A stretch of DNA of 64,000 bases from Chryseobacterium shigense. Lineage in GTDB: Bacteria > Bacteroidota > Bacteroidia > Flavobacteriales > Weeksellaceae. Under the pieces are notes generated by a model. That model ran no database searches. It was not told where the DNA came from and worked only from the letters and a program-made list of their open reading frames with translations. Of this stretch, positions 7,841 through 17,800 are shown in pieces (the first letter of the stretch is position 1; each line of letters opens with the position of its first letter). Position numbers and translations under genes: made by a program. Where the stretch lies: positions 744,001 through 808,000 of the forward strand of contig NZ_JACHLC010000001.1 in assembly GCF_014207845.1 (NCBI RefSeq). Direction: 5' to 3'.

Positions 7841-7871
7841 TTTGCTAAACTGTAAATTATAATTACATTTG
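7841..7871 (+). promoter_or_regulatory. Bacteroidetes promoter of the AbiH-family gene
   Basis: TTTG at 7841-7844, 19 bases, TACATTTG at 7864-7871, 17 bases before the ATG. It matches TTTG-N19-TAnnTTTG fully and lies next to the regulator promoter, so one bound repressor could cover both. Confidence 0.7.
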
Positions 7872-7888
7872 AGAAAAACTAAAAAAAC

Positions 7889-9139
7889 ATGAATAGACTT
7901 GTAATTATTGGCAATGGCTTCGACCTTGCTCATGGATTACCAACTTCATATTCCTCTTTTCTGAATTATATATGGAAAAATTTTAGTGAGACTAAAAGCA
8001 ATCCTTTGTTTCAGGATTTATTTGAGATAGATCATATTCATTTTCGGGGCAATGAATCGTATAATAATTATAATGAATTCTGTGAAGATATAAGATTTAG
8101 TTTCAGAAAAGATCCATATTATTTTGTAAATTCTGCTAACTATAGTGATAAAAGTTTTACTTTATACCATAAGCGTAGTTCTTCAAAATGTGTATTTTCT
8201 TTTAAAAATAAATTTTTTGAATTAATTACTGTTAAAAGTGTAGAAAATTGGGTAGATATAGAAAATATTTATTACCAGGTATTAACTTCAATGGTGAAAG
8301 GGGATAGTGTATTTTCGCAATTAGGAGATATTAACCAATTGAATGCTGAATTTTCTCAAATTAAAAAGCTTTTAGATTATTATCTTAATAAAGAGATTGA
8401 ACAGAAGTACTTTTTTAAAAATTCATATGAAGATTCAGACTCAATTGCTGATCTATTTACTTATGAGTATAAGAATTTAGGTAAAGACTCTAAGAATAGT
8501 TTTTTTTTGGAATTCGCTCCTGATTATAGAAAAGAACTAATTGATTTTGATAATTTATTTTTAGGCGTTAGTATATATCATCAAAAATGTTTTGAAAATC
8601 TATTTGTTGATTTTAATTATACATCAAATGTGAATAATTATGTATCTATTATAAATAGTAAAAAAGTTAGAGGATATGGGCTGTCATCCCAAATACAAAT
8701 ACATGGCCATGTTTCTGATGATACCAATCCGATAAATTTTGGCTTTGGAGATGAAATGGATGATCATTACAAAATATTAGAAAATACGGGAGATAATAAA
8801 TATTTGGAAAATATAAAGTCCTTCATGTATTTTAATAACTCAAATTATCGTAAACTACTGAACTGGATAGAGACAAAAGATTATCAGGTTTTTATAATGG
8901 GACATTCATGTGGCTTATCAGATAGAACATTATTAAATACATTATTTGAACATCCTAATTGTAAATCCATAAAGATTTTCTACCATCAAAAAGCAGATGG
9001 AACAGATAATTTTACTGAATTATCACAGAACATTTCAAGACACTTTAATAAGAAGTCAATGATGAGGCAAAAGGTGGTAGATAAAAGCTTATCCAAGCCT
9101 CTGCCTCAGAATGTGAGATATCAAAGTAAAGGAGTATAA
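7889..9139 (+). CDS. AbiH-family phage-defence protein
   Basis: A 416-residue protein that opens MNRLVIIGNGFDLAHGLPTSY, the hallmark of the AbiH family (bacteriophage abortive infection, PF14253). Further family marks are the central FVDFNYTSNVNNYV, QIQIHGHVSDDTNPINFGFGDEMD, and the C-terminal YQVFIMGHSCGLSDRTLLNTLF. AbiH was first described on a lactococcal plasmid; its mechanism is not established. Base composition is clearly more AT-rich than its flanks and codon use differs, which suggests acquisition. It has its own promoter and a divergent HTH regulator. The C-terminal 25 residues are basic and may be variable. Confidence 0.9.
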   Translation: MNRLVIIGNGFDLAHGLPTSYSSFLNYIWKNFSETKSNPLFQDLFEIDHIHFRGNESYNNYNEFCEDIRFSFRKDPYYFVNSANYSDKSFTLYHKRSSSKCVFSFKNKFFELITVKSVENWVDIENIYYQVLTSMVKGDSVFSQLGDINQLNAEFSQIKKLLDYYLNKEIEQKYFFKNSYEDSDSIADLFTYEYKNLGKDSKNSFFLEFAPDYRKELIDFDNLFLGVSIYHQKCFENLFVDFNYTSNVNNYVSIINSKKVRGYGLSSQIQIHGHVSDDTNPINFGFGDEMDDHYKILENTGDNKYLENIKSFMYFNNSNYRKLLNWIETKDYQVFIMGHSCGLSDRTLLNTLFEHPNCKSIKIFYHQKADGTDNFTELSQNISRHFNKKSMMRQKVVDKSLSKPLPQNVRYQSKGV

Positions 9140-9175
9140 GTATTAAACCAAATTAAAAGTTTTTATAAAATAAAT

Positions 9176-9403
9176 ATGGAAAGAAAAGTCATAAAAATCA
9201 AACATATCACAGGAACCTACACCATCGAGGTTGCCGATGGAAAGCTGAATGAAATGAAAAGTCAGCTGGACAAATGCCTGAACGATGAACAGGGCGCAAT
9301 AGTTGTGAAGGGAGAAAACGGAGACCAGTTTGTATATCCGTCAGATCTTTTGAAAAACAGTTTCATTGCTGTAGTAGATAGGGAAGAGGTTAAAGAGGCG
9401 TAG
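9176..9403 (+). CDS. Small conserved hypothetical protein (75 aa)
   Basis: A 75-residue protein, MERKVIKIKHITGTYTIEV..., predicted as a short alpha/beta fold without motif, signal peptide or membrane segment. It starts 36 bases after the AbiH-family gene, but its base composition is closer to the core genes, so it may be the normal chromosomal neighbour of the tRNA and not part of the island. I do not recognise the family. Promoter not identified. Confidence 0.6.
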   Translation: MERKVIKIKHITGTYTIEVADGKLNEMKSQLDKCLNDEQGAIVVKGENGDQFVYPSDLLKNSFIAVVDREEVKEA

Positions 9404-9466
9404 AAAAATAATTCCCCTGATTTTAAGCTCATTATTAAGCTTTGTTAAAATTTGTGGAATAAATAT

Positions 9467-9497
9467 TTTGCAGAGCTGTAAAATCCTTCTATATTTG
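9467..9497 (+). promoter_or_regulatory. Promoter of tRNA-Ser copy 1
   Basis: TTTG at 9467-9470, 19 bases, TATATTTG at 9490-9497, then a 33-base leader to the tRNA. The same elements with the same spacing precede the second tRNA-Ser copy. Confidence 0.8.
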
Positions 9498-9530
9498 CAC
9501 CACTGAAAACAACGGTACATCCGTTATTCA

Positions 9531-9615
9531 GGAGAGTTGGCAGAGTGGTCGATTGCGGCAGTCTTGAAAACTGTTGACTGTAACAGGTCCGGGGGTTCGA
9601 ATCCCTCACTCTCCG
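9531..9615 (+). tRNA. tRNA-Ser (anticodon UGA), copy 1
   Basis: An 85-base class II tRNA. The acceptor stem GGAGAGT (9531-9537) pairs with ACTCTCC (9608-9614), and the discriminator base is G. The anticodon loop CTTGAAA carries TGA, so it reads UCA-type serine codons. The long variable arm and the T-arm GGGGGTTCGAATCCC are clear. The CCA end is not encoded. The copy at 55596-55680 is identical in sequence. Confidence 0.95.
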
Positions 9616-9618
9616 CTT

Positions 9619-9653
9619 AAGGAGACGTCCATTTTTTGGACGTCTCCTTTTTT
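9619..9653 (+). terminator. Terminator of tRNA-Ser copy 1
   Basis: A perfect 13-bp stem (9619-9631 with 9637-9649), a T-rich loop and a T-run, starting 4 bases after the tRNA. Confidence 0.9.
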
Positions 9654-9769
9654 AATGCACGTTATAGTCTGCATTACGGGAGGTTATATTAAAATAATGC
9701 TCTATAAACAAGTGTTCGGGTTTTGTAATCTTATTGATATTTTTTCATACTATAAATTCCAGTTTATTT

Positions 9770-10258
9770 CTAATTAATGGATTTACTTTTCATCCTGTCA
9801 TTGTATTTATTTTTGAGAAATGTTACGAGCTTCCCTGATGCTTTAAAAATCAAAAGTCCCAAAAGCCAGCCCGAAAGTGCTCCGCAGATAATTCCTGCGA
9901 CAATTGAGATGTCGGCTGTCCACCAATGCTGTATTAAATTGATGAAATAGAAAAAAATAACAGAAACAATAGTAGTCCCTAATATGGAGACAGACAAAAA
10001 AAGAGTTTTAAACCCTTTGCTTACAGATTTTTGCTGAATCCCCACCAAAACTGATGCAGAAATAATACCTCCGCTGATCAGGAAAAACAGGATAAGGAAG
10101 AACATCAGAATCAAAACAACTCCAATAATGAGTGCCAAAAGAAAAAATAGTGCACCCATCAGAATCAAAGCGATCAGAAAATCTTCATCATTTTTGAATG
10201 AATCCATCATATAAAGATGATGAGGAATGTTAAGTATTCCGTGTAAAAGATTTTTCAT
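9770..10258 (-). CDS. Multi-pass membrane protein of unknown function
   Basis: A 162-residue inner-membrane protein. Hydrophobic segments lie at about residues 28-65 (two adjacent helices, LIALILMGALFFLLALIIGV and LILMFFLILFFLISGG), 85-110 and 117-137, giving about four membrane spans. There is a basic C-terminus (KNKYNDRMKSKS). No motif was recognised. The ATG at 10258 puts a short polar N-terminus before the first span. It is transcribed on its own towards the tRNA terminator, and the function is unknown. Confidence 0.65.
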   Translation of the reverse strand: MKNLLHGILNIPHHLYMMDSFKNDEDFLIALILMGALFFLLALIIGVVLILMFFLILFFLISGGIISASVLVGIQQKSVSKGFKTLFLSVSILGTTIVSVIFFYFINLIQHWWTADISIVAGIICGALSGWLLGLLIFKASGKLVTFLKNKYNDRMKSKSIN

Positions 10259-10290
10259 AATTAAGTTTTTTTAAGTCAGCTATATAAGTT

Positions 10291-10340
10291 GTCTGTCCGC
10301 TCTTTTTAGAATTTTTCGATCTTTGGTTTCTTATTGTTTT
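10291..10340 (+). repeat. Cassette leader motif, diverged copy
   Basis: GTCTGTCCGCTCTTTTTAG followed by AATTTTTCGAT and a G/T-rich tail. It has the same layout as the leader at 33621-33670, with an exact 14-base match. No cassette gene follows it here. Confidence 0.45.
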
Positions 10341-10824
10341 GTAGTATGACACCTTTCTTCAGACTTGTTGAGACAATACAATAATTACTGGAAAAGTTCA
10401 GTATCTTAAAGGAATCTCAGATTCATGCTCTGATAAAAAAATATTCTTCAATATCATTTTGTAGTACATTGCACTGGGGTCTTAAAAAATTAATTTTCAT
10501 TCATGTGTTTTTTGTTAATAGTCTATTCATAAATATATTGCAAAAAATCATGTGACTGGGAAAAATGATATTATGTTAAAATACAGCAGATTGAAAATGG
10601 ATAATAATCATAATGATTATGTTATTTTTGAATGATGTACGGATGTGTCCAGTGCGAGAGCAATTACATTGAAAGCATATTTAAATTACCAAATTTGAAT
10701 TCTTCTTTTCGAGAATGGATAACTTATTAATTTTGATTAGATGATAATATGTTGTAAGTCAATTTTTTAATATTATTTAAAAAACTCAGAAAGGGTATTA
10801 AGAATTTGACAGAGCTCCCTTTCA

Positions 10825-10871
10825 GCCCGCAGAGTAAATACTCAAAATGTAGTTTATTGCAGGCTTTTTTG
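10825..10871. repeat. Echo of the tRNA-Ser copy 2 trailer
   Basis: CGCAGAGTAAATACTCAAAA (10829-10848 region) and, after a short gap, TTGCAGGCTTTTTTGTTT match the sequence directly after the tRNA-Ser at 55596-55680. It still forms an imperfect hairpin ending in a T-run, so it may act as a terminator. No tRNA body is attached here. Confidence 0.55.
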
Positions 10872-10962
10872 TTTATGAACTGGCCTTTTAAAGTTTTCAA
10901 AAAAATTACCGTTAATTTTTAAAATAACATAAAAATCTATCCGTTTCCAGCCAAAACTTATC

Positions 10963-10970
10963 TATTTTTG
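10963..10970 (+). promoter_or_regulatory. -7 element of the serine hydrolase gene
   Basis: TATTTTTG, matching TAnnTTTG, ends 24 bases before the ATG at 10995. The -33 position has no good TTTG, so this is tentative. Confidence 0.4.
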
Positions 10971-10994
10971 AACAACTAAATTTCAAAAATAAAA

Positions 10995-12794
10995 ATGAAA
11001 GCCAAAGCTCCTTTTTATATTGCATTGATTGTTGGAATTACTTATCTCCCCTTATCTGCACAAGCCCAGTCACAAATAAACAATGATATTTCTAAAGTAG
11101 AAGCAGGATTGATGCCTGCAGTCCGTTTTCAGGGAGAGCCTCTCTGGACAATGGAATCCAGAATGAAACACTATAATATTCCGGGCGTGAGCATTGCAGT
11201 CATTAAAAATTCCAAAGTCATTTGGAGCAAAACTTATGGCTTCGCAGATGTGGAATCTAAAATTCCGGTGAATACCCAAACACTGTTTCAGGCTGCATCT
11301 ATGAGCAAACCGGTAAGCATGTATGCTGCACTGGCGGAGGTTGAGGCCGGAAAAATAAACCCGGATGCTGATGTGAATACCTATCTGAAATCCTGGAAAA
11401 TTCCCGAAAATAAATTTACAAAAGAAAAAAAGGTAAGTCTTAAACATATAGCGAGCCATACAGCAGGAATTACCATGAGCGGATTTCCCGGATATGAAAC
11501 TGATAAGCCTCTTCCTTCCCTGGTTCAGGTGTTGAATGGAGAGAATCCAGCCAATACTCCCGTAATTACAGTTGACAAACTTCCCGGAACCCCTTTCAGG
11601 TATGCAGGCGGTGGATATTGCGTTATGCAGCAGATGTTAATGGATATAGAAGGAAAAGACTTCACCACTGTTATGAATGAAAAAGTACTGATGCCACTGA
11701 ACATGAAAAACAGTACCTTTTCCCAACCCTTACCTGAAGCACAGGTCCGGTTTGCCGCCACAGCATACAATCAGGAAGGTATAAAGGTTCCCGGGAAATA
11801 TCATATCTACCCCGAGCAGGCACCTGCCGGTTTATGGACTACCGCTGAAGACCTGGCTAAATTTATAATTGATGTTCAAAATACCCTCAGCGGGAAAAGC
11901 AGCACAATTATTTCGCAAAAAACGGCTGAAGAATTTACAACTCCTTTCATTGATCCGTTTATGGGATTGGGTATTTTTCTGGAAAACAGGGAAGGACAGA
12001 TTTATTTCAATCACGGTGGCTGGAATGAAGGCTTTTCGAGCAGATTCATAGCCAGTAAAACAAGTGGTGACGGAATTGTAGTGTTAACAAATACCAATAA
12101 ACCCGATTTTGTAGAAGAGGTGGTACGTTCGGTTGCAGAAGTTTATCACTGGCCTGCATTTAATCCTCCTGCTTATAAAGTCTTACCACTGAATAATGAA
12201 GATTTTAGCAATACAGGAAGCTACACCAATAATATTTACGGCTTTTTTAAGATTTATCGTGAAAAAGGAAAGCTGATGGCTGCCAATAATACAGAAGGTC
12301 CTATGGAACTTATGAAAATAGGAGAAGACACTTATGCATTCCGGGAATGGGATTTCAACCTTAAGCTGGTAAAAAATACCCGGACAGGAAAAACAGAATT
12401 AGCTCAGATTCTCCGCAATGGTAAAATCAGGCAGGGGCCGAAGCAAAGCGACAGAGAAAAAGTTCCTTTGGAAATAATTCTTGACGGAAATTTTGATGAA
12501 GGACTGGAAGCTTACAGAAAAGCAAAAATCAAAGATGAGAATCATTATCTTCTTTCCGAAAACTATCTGAATGATGCAGGCTATTCGTTACTCAACAGAA
12601 AAGATTTTACAGGAGCCATTAATGTTTTACGCTTAAATACATTGCTGTATCCCCAGAGCGAAAATACATATGACAGTCTGGGAGATGCTTACATGAAGGC
12701 CGGACAAAAGGAAAAAGCAAAAGAAACCTATCAAAAATTACTGAAGATAAATCCTGCAAATGAAAACGCTGCAAACGTTTTAAAAACATTGTAG
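10995..12794 (+). CDS. Secreted serine hydrolase (class C beta-lactamase fold) with C-terminal TPR
   Basis: A 599-residue exported protein. A signal peptide ends at about residue 24 (PLSAQAQ). Residues 45-390 are a beta-lactamase/esterase/D-aminopeptidase-type domain: the nucleophile motif is S102-M-S-K105, the second motif appears as FRYAGGGYC (Tyr present, with Gly in place of the usual Asn), and the third is HGGWNEGF. Residues 400-500 are a beta-rich linker, and the last 80 residues form TPR-like helices (YDSLGDAYMKAGQKEKAKETYQKLL). Proteins of this class hydrolyse peptides or esters; true beta-lactamase activity cannot be assumed. It has its own weak promoter and stands alone. Confidence 0.87.
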   Translation: MKAKAPFYIALIVGITYLPLSAQAQSQINNDISKVEAGLMPAVRFQGEPLWTMESRMKHYNIPGVSIAVIKNSKVIWSKTYGFADVESKIPVNTQTLFQAASMSKPVSMYAALAEVEAGKINPDADVNTYLKSWKIPENKFTKEKKVSLKHIASHTAGITMSGFPGYETDKPLPSLVQVLNGENPANTPVITVDKLPGTPFRYAGGGYCVMQQMLMDIEGKDFTTVMNEKVLMPLNMKNSTFSQPLPEAQVRFAATAYNQEGIKVPGKYHIYPEQAPAGLWTTAEDLAKFIIDVQNTLSGKSSTIISQKTAEEFTTPFIDPFMGLGIFLENREGQIYFNHGGWNEGFSSRFIASKTSGDGIVVLTNTNKPDFVEEVVRSVAEVYHWPAFNPPAYKVLPLNNEDFSNTGSYTNNIYGFFKIYREKGKLMAANNTEGPMELMKIGEDTYAFREWDFNLKLVKNTRTGKTELAQILRNGKIRQGPKQSDREKVPLEIILDGNFDEGLEAYRKAKIKDENHYLLSENYLNDAGYSLLNRKDFTGAINVLRLNTLLYPQSENTYDSLGDAYMKAGQKEKAKETYQKLLKINPANENAANVLKTL

Positions 12795-12839
12795 AATGAA
12801 CTTTTTAGTTTTGTATTTTAAGAGAAGAAAATGTAAAAC

Positions 12840-13184
12840 ATGAGTATAAAAGATAAATACGGAATGGAATTTCTAAAAGTAAGTGCTGATGGAAATATAG
12901 GGCATACCTGTATCCGTAAAGATGGAATTGTTGATAAAAATAACCTGCTGCAGTTTTTAAATTATTTGAATATATCCCGTACCCGGCATCTTTTAAAGGA
13001 AATAAACCATTATCTGGAGAATACGGAAACTCCGGATAATACCCCTTATGACTCTATGGTCCTGGAACATATTGATCTGAAGATCCATTACCCGGAATTT
13101 ATAATAGACGAACAACCCGGCACGTTTCCGTTAGCAGATATCAGAGACTTATTGATGGAGTGGCTGGTGTTTTTACAATCTTAG
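12840..13184 (+). CDS. Hypothetical protein (114 aa)
   Basis: A 114-residue soluble protein (MSIKDKYGMEFLKVSADG...) without signal peptide or membrane span. It contains a helical middle (ISRTRHLLKEINHYLENTE) and an acidic, aromatic second half. I do not recognise a family. It starts 45 bases after the serine hydrolase gene, and I see no promoter or terminator between them, so co-transcription is possible. The base composition matches its neighbours. Confidence 0.55.
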   Translation: MSIKDKYGMEFLKVSADGNIGHTCIRKDGIVDKNNLLQFLNYLNISRTRHLLKEINHYLENTETPDNTPYDSMVLEHIDLKIHYPEFIIDEQPGTFPLADIRDLLMEWLVFLQS

Positions 13185-13413
13185 ATCATTTTTATATACA
13201 AGTCATATACAATTCAGTATCATTTAACTAACGGATTGAACAATTTTTTGAGTATAATAAGTTTTTGGTAATATTTTTTTTAAAAATTGATTTATAACTA
13301 TATATGTGTGGTATGTAGGCGTAAAATGATTAAAAAAATAAATGTTTTTCGAAATTTTGTGAGTATTTTTGGCGGTACTTAAATATAAACAAACCCAAGT
13401 ACTCATTCATCTT

Positions 13414-14889
13414 ATGATCTTAATTGTTGATGATAACCAAAGCAATCTTTACTCACTGAAAAAACTGCTGGAATCTAAAGACTTTCAGGTAGATACAGCC
13501 GGTTCCGGAGAAGAAGCATTAGGAAAAGCCATAAAAAATAATTATGCACTGATTATTTTGGATGTACAGATGCCGGGTATGGATGGATTCGAAGTAGCGG
13601 AAACATTAGCAGACTACAGCAAAACAAAAGAAGTTCCCATTATATTTTTATCCGCAGTAAATACCGAAAAGAAATTTATAACCCGTGGATATGCCTCAGG
13701 AGGAAAAGACTATGTTACCAAACCCGTAGACCCTGAAATTTTACTGCTTAAAGTTAAAACATTCTATAATCTTCATGAGCAGAATCTGGCGATGAAAAAG
13801 ACCCAGCAGAGTTTAGAACTTGAAGTCAAAGGCAGACGTGAATCCCAGGTGACCATGAAATCCCGGATCGATCATCTGCAGTTAATGCTCGAATCATTGC
13901 CGCAGATTGCATTTACACTCAATGAAGATGGAAACATAGAGTTTGTTAATTACAAATGGTATCAGTATTCAGATACGGATGTGGATTTTCCAGAAGTACA
14001 TCCTGATGACCATAATATCAGGGAAGAATTCGAGCGTTGCAGAAAAAGAAACAGAGCCCTTGAGCTTGAGGTCAGAATAAAAAAAGTGGATTCAGGAGAA
14101 TACAGGTATCATCTTCTGCGCGTAACACCGGTGAATGATGGGAATATAATAAAAAACTGGATTGGAACATTTACCGATATTGATGACCAGAAAAAAATTG
14201 AAAAAGAAAAAGACGAATTCCTGAGTATTGCCAGCCACGAACTGAAAACACCTTTAACAAGCATAAAAGCCTATGTTCAGTTGCTGGACCGCAAACTAAA
14301 ACTGGATAAGCAAAGTGCCGAAGCCGGTTTTATGATTAAAGTTCAGGACCAGATAGAAAAACTCAATACCCTGATTACCGATCTGCTAGATGTTTCCAAA
14401 ATAGAAAACGGGAAGCTTAAAATCAACAGGAAGCCGACCAGTCTTGAAAATGTTATCAGCAATGCCGTTGAAACCATTATTCAGACCCATGATGAAAATA
14501 AAGTTAAAATAAAACGTCATGGTATAAAACCGGATATTCTTATTCCTTTGGATGAAATACGCATAGAACAGGTTCTGATCAATTTCCTGACCAATGCCAT
14601 TAAATATTCTCCCCAGAATAATCAGGTTATCGTTACCACTTTTGTAGACGAAGAAAAACAGGAAGTAAAAGTGAATGTCACTGACTTCGGAATAGGAATC
14701 CCAGACTTCAAGCAGGACGCTGTTTTCCGTAAATTTTACCGTGTGGAAGAATCCTCCCTGCAATTTCAGGGGATGGGAATCGGGCTGTTTATCTGCTCGG
14801 AAATTATCAAGCAGCACCACGGAACCATTGGAGTATCCAGTAAAATAGACGAAGGCTCTACATTCTATTTCACCTTACCTTTAAACTAA
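13414..14889 (+). CDS. Receiver-PAS-histidine kinase
   Basis: A 491-residue cytoplasmic hybrid kinase. I chose the ATG at 13414 (MILIVDDNQSNLYSLKKLLE) because the receiver domain then starts at residue 1. Domains: receiver about 1-120 with phospho-accepting Asp in LIILDVQMPGMDGF and Lys in YVTKPVDPE; a PAS fold about 150-265 (ESLPQIAFTLNEDGNIEFVN); HisKA with the phospho-histidine at residue 275 in SIASHELKTPLTSIKAYVQ; HATPase with IRIEQVLINFLTNAIKYSP, VTDFGIGIP and GMGIGLFICSEII. No membrane segment. It heads a tight operon; the next gene starts 5 bases after its stop. Confidence 0.93.
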   Translation: MILIVDDNQSNLYSLKKLLESKDFQVDTAGSGEEALGKAIKNNYALIILDVQMPGMDGFEVAETLADYSKTKEVPIIFLSAVNTEKKFITRGYASGGKDYVTKPVDPEILLLKVKTFYNLHEQNLAMKKTQQSLELEVKGRRESQVTMKSRIDHLQLMLESLPQIAFTLNEDGNIEFVNYKWYQYSDTDVDFPEVHPDDHNIREEFERCRKRNRALELEVRIKKVDSGEYRYHLLRVTPVNDGNIIKNWIGTFTDIDDQKKIEKEKDEFLSIASHELKTPLTSIKAYVQLLDRKLKLDKQSAEAGFMIKVQDQIEKLNTLITDLLDVSKIENGKLKINRKPTSLENVISNAVETIIQTHDENKVKIKRHGIKPDILIPLDEIRIEQVLINFLTNAIKYSPQNNQVIVTTFVDEEKQEVKVNVTDFGIGIPDFKQDAVFRKFYRVEESSLQFQGMGIGLFICSEIIKQHHGTIGVSSKIDEGSTFYFTLPLN

Positions 14890-14894
14890 CGTTC

Positions 14895-17800
14895 ATGCCG
14901 AAAAAAATAATCAGAAACCTTCAGTTTGGAGTCGGTTTATCTTTACTGATCCTTATTGCTAGTTCAGTGGCTTCCTATGTGAGCATACAAAAGCAAATGG
15001 ACCACCGTGAAAGCCTCTCCAAAAGCCGGCGGTCAATAACAGCAGTAAAAGATGTTCTTGTTGCCTTACTGGATGCAGAAACAGGAAACAGAGGTTATCA
15101 GCTTACAGGAAGAGAAACCTTTCTGGAACCCTATAACCGGAGCTTAAACGAATATGGGCAGGCTATAGAACGGGCAAAAGCTTTGGATATATCAGATAAA
15201 AAACAGCTTGAGCGTTTACATGCCCTGGAAGAAAATGTTAAAAATAACGTTGATAATTTAAAGCAGTTTGTTCAGAACAGGAAGAAAGGTATTGTTATGA
15301 CGCAGGAGCAGATCCTGATGAGCAAAACTTATATGGACAAATGCCGCAGGATCGTCCGGGATTTTGTACAGTACGAAGAAAGCCAGCTGGAAATCAAAAA
15401 CAGAGACCTTAACCGTTCGTCAGGTACAACCGTCATATTCATTATCGTTTCGGCAATTGCTGCGGTAGTGGTTACCGTCTTTTTTTATATCAAACTGAGG
15501 GCAGATCTTATCCGAAGGGAAAACTTGGAAAAACAACTAAGAGCAAAAGACCTGGAGATAAGCAAACGTGTAAGCGCTATCAGGGAGATTGCAAACAGGG
15601 TTGCCAATGGTGATTACAGCCAGAAAGCGGTAGATAATTCACAGGATGATCTCGGTGATCTGGCAGATTCACTCAATCATATGACCGATTCACTGAAAAA
15701 ATCCTTCGATAAGATCAATAAAAGTGACTGGCGCCAGAAAGGACTTGCTTTGCTCAATGAATCCCTGGTAGGAAACAAGTCAGTAAAAGAGGCTTCAGAT
15801 GAATCTTTAAACCAGCTTGTAAGCTATGGTAAATGTATCAATGGCGCTTTATATCTTTTTGATGAAGGAATACTTAAGCTAAGTACAGCTTTCGGTCTGG
15901 AAAACACCATGAAAAAGACTTTCGAACCGGGCGAAGGAATGGTTGGTCAGGCTTTTACCAGCGAGAAAATACAGGCCTACAATAACCTCAATGAAGATGA
16001 TTTCACCGTAAGCTTTGCAAGCAGTAAAATAAAAATTAACGGAATACTTCTGGTTCCGGTTCATGCAGACGGTCACTGTATCGGGATATTCGAATTAGGA
16101 TCTGTCTCAGACTTTGATGAAGACAGAATTAGTTATTTTGCCGAATGCAGCCGCAACATAGGAATTGCTTTAAATGCAGCAAAAGGCCGTGAAAAAGAAC
16201 AGCAGTTACTTGAAGAAACCCAGGCCCAGTCAGAAGAGCTGCAGGTACAGCATTCCGAGCTGGAAAACCTGAATACAGAACTGGAAGCTCAAACCCAAAA
16301 ACTGCAGGCCTCCGAAGAAGAACTGAAAGTACAGCAGGAAGAGCTGATGCAGGCCAATGCCGAACTGGAAGAACGTTCAAGAATGCTCGAAGAGAAAAAT
16401 CACCTCATTGCAGAAAGAAACAGTGAGATCCAGAAAAAAGTGGAAGAACTCGCTCTCAGTACAAAATATAAATCCGAGTTCCTTGCCAACATGTCTCATG
16501 AGCTGAGAACACCATTAAATTCAATCCTTCTCCTTTCAAGATTAATGGCTGAAAATCCCGATGAAAATCTGAATGAAGACCAGATAGAATCTGCAAAAGT
16601 TATTCAAAGTTCAGGAAGCAGCCTGCTTACCCTTATTGATGAAATCCTGGATCTGGCCAAAATAGAATCAGGGAAAATGTCCCTTGAATATCAGGACGTT
16701 ATTATAAATGATGTAGTAACAGACCTGAAAAACCTCTTCAATCCGGTAATTCAGGAAAAGAAAATTAAATTTGATGTACATATAGACGGGAATGTTGAAA
16801 AAACAATTGAAACCGACAGACTTCGAGTAGACCAGGTACTCCGCAACCTTTTATCCAACGCTTTAAAATTTACCACAGAAGGAAGCATTAATCTGAACAT
16901 AACGAAAGATCCTAAAAATAACAGTTTCATTATCTTCACAGTAAAAGATACAGGAATAGGAATTCCGGAAGAAAAACAGGCTATTATTTTTGAAGCATTC
17001 CAGCAGGCTGACGGATCTACACGCCGTAGATTTGGCGGAACCGGTTTAGGACTGTCCATAAGCCGTGAAATTGCAAGACTGCTTGGAGGAGAATTAACCC
17101 TGAAAAGTAAAGTGAACGAAGGCAGTGAATTCAGTTTGGTTATTCCCGTAACTGCCGTATCCGAAATAGTTCAGCCTGAAAATGATCAGCATCTGGTAGA
17201 CGTTATCCGTGGCGATGTTGAAGAAATTCAGAATATATTGGAAGATACAGAATCACCAGATGTTCCTGTTGAAATATTACCGATTCCTGAAGCCATAGAA
17301 GATGACCGCGATGAAATTACCGCACAGGATAAAGTAATTCTAATTGTTGAAGACGATATTCACTTTGCAAAAGCTTTGCTTAAGTACGCCCGAATGAACC
17401 GGTACAAAGGAGTAGTGGTTGTAAGAGGAGACTATGCATTATCCGCAGCAGTTCAGTATCATCCGCAGGCTATTCTGCTTGATGTTCAGTTACCTGTGAA
17501 AGATGGCTGGCAGGTGATGGATGAATTAAAATCAAACGCTGTAACCCGGCATATTCCGGTGCATATGATGTCCGTACTGCAGCTGGAAAAAGAAAGCTTA
17601 ATGAAAGGTGCCATTGATTTTATTAATAAACCGATGGCTCTCGATAAAATGACCGATGTTTTCAGGAAGATCGAAGAAGCCCTTCAAAAGTCTCCGCAAA
17701 AAGTTTTAATTGTAGAGAACAATGCAAAACATGCCAGCGCTTTGGCCTATTATCTGAGTAACTTCAATATTTCTTTATCAGTGGAAAATAATGTGGAAGA

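Larger units (their letters stand above)
10259..10994. other. Long gene-free stretch with echoes of the adhesin-cassette leader and tRNA trailer
   Basis: 736 AT-rich bases with no convincing gene. At 10291-10340 it resembles the leader in front of the adhesin genes, sharing TTTTTAGAATTTTT with 33639-33652. At 10825-10871 it repeats the sequence that follows the second tRNA-Ser. Candidate -7 boxes are visible at 10623 and 10963. I read it as a decayed copy of a cassette boundary, but this is inference. Confidence 0.5.

Noticed and set aside
9574..9777. An open frame of 67 codons over the 3' half of tRNA-Ser copy 1 and its terminator
   Set aside because: It starts inside the tRNA, crosses a strong terminator, and has no similarity to any protein.
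10632..10730. A 32-codon frame with a CxxC (MYGCVQCESNYIES) in the gap before the serine hydrolase
   Set aside because: Very short, no start context, and no similar frame seen elsewhere; could be by chance in AT-rich DNA.
11070..12051. Several open frames of 60-130 codons opposite or inside the serine hydrolase gene
   Set aside because: They are shadow frames of a well-supported coding region; their translations are low-complexity and cysteine/aromatic-rich without motifs.
10995..12794. A beta-lactamase resistance gene
   Set aside because: The fold is shared by esterases and peptidases, the second motif is altered, and a C-terminal TPR part is fused; no evidence for beta-lactam hydrolysis.
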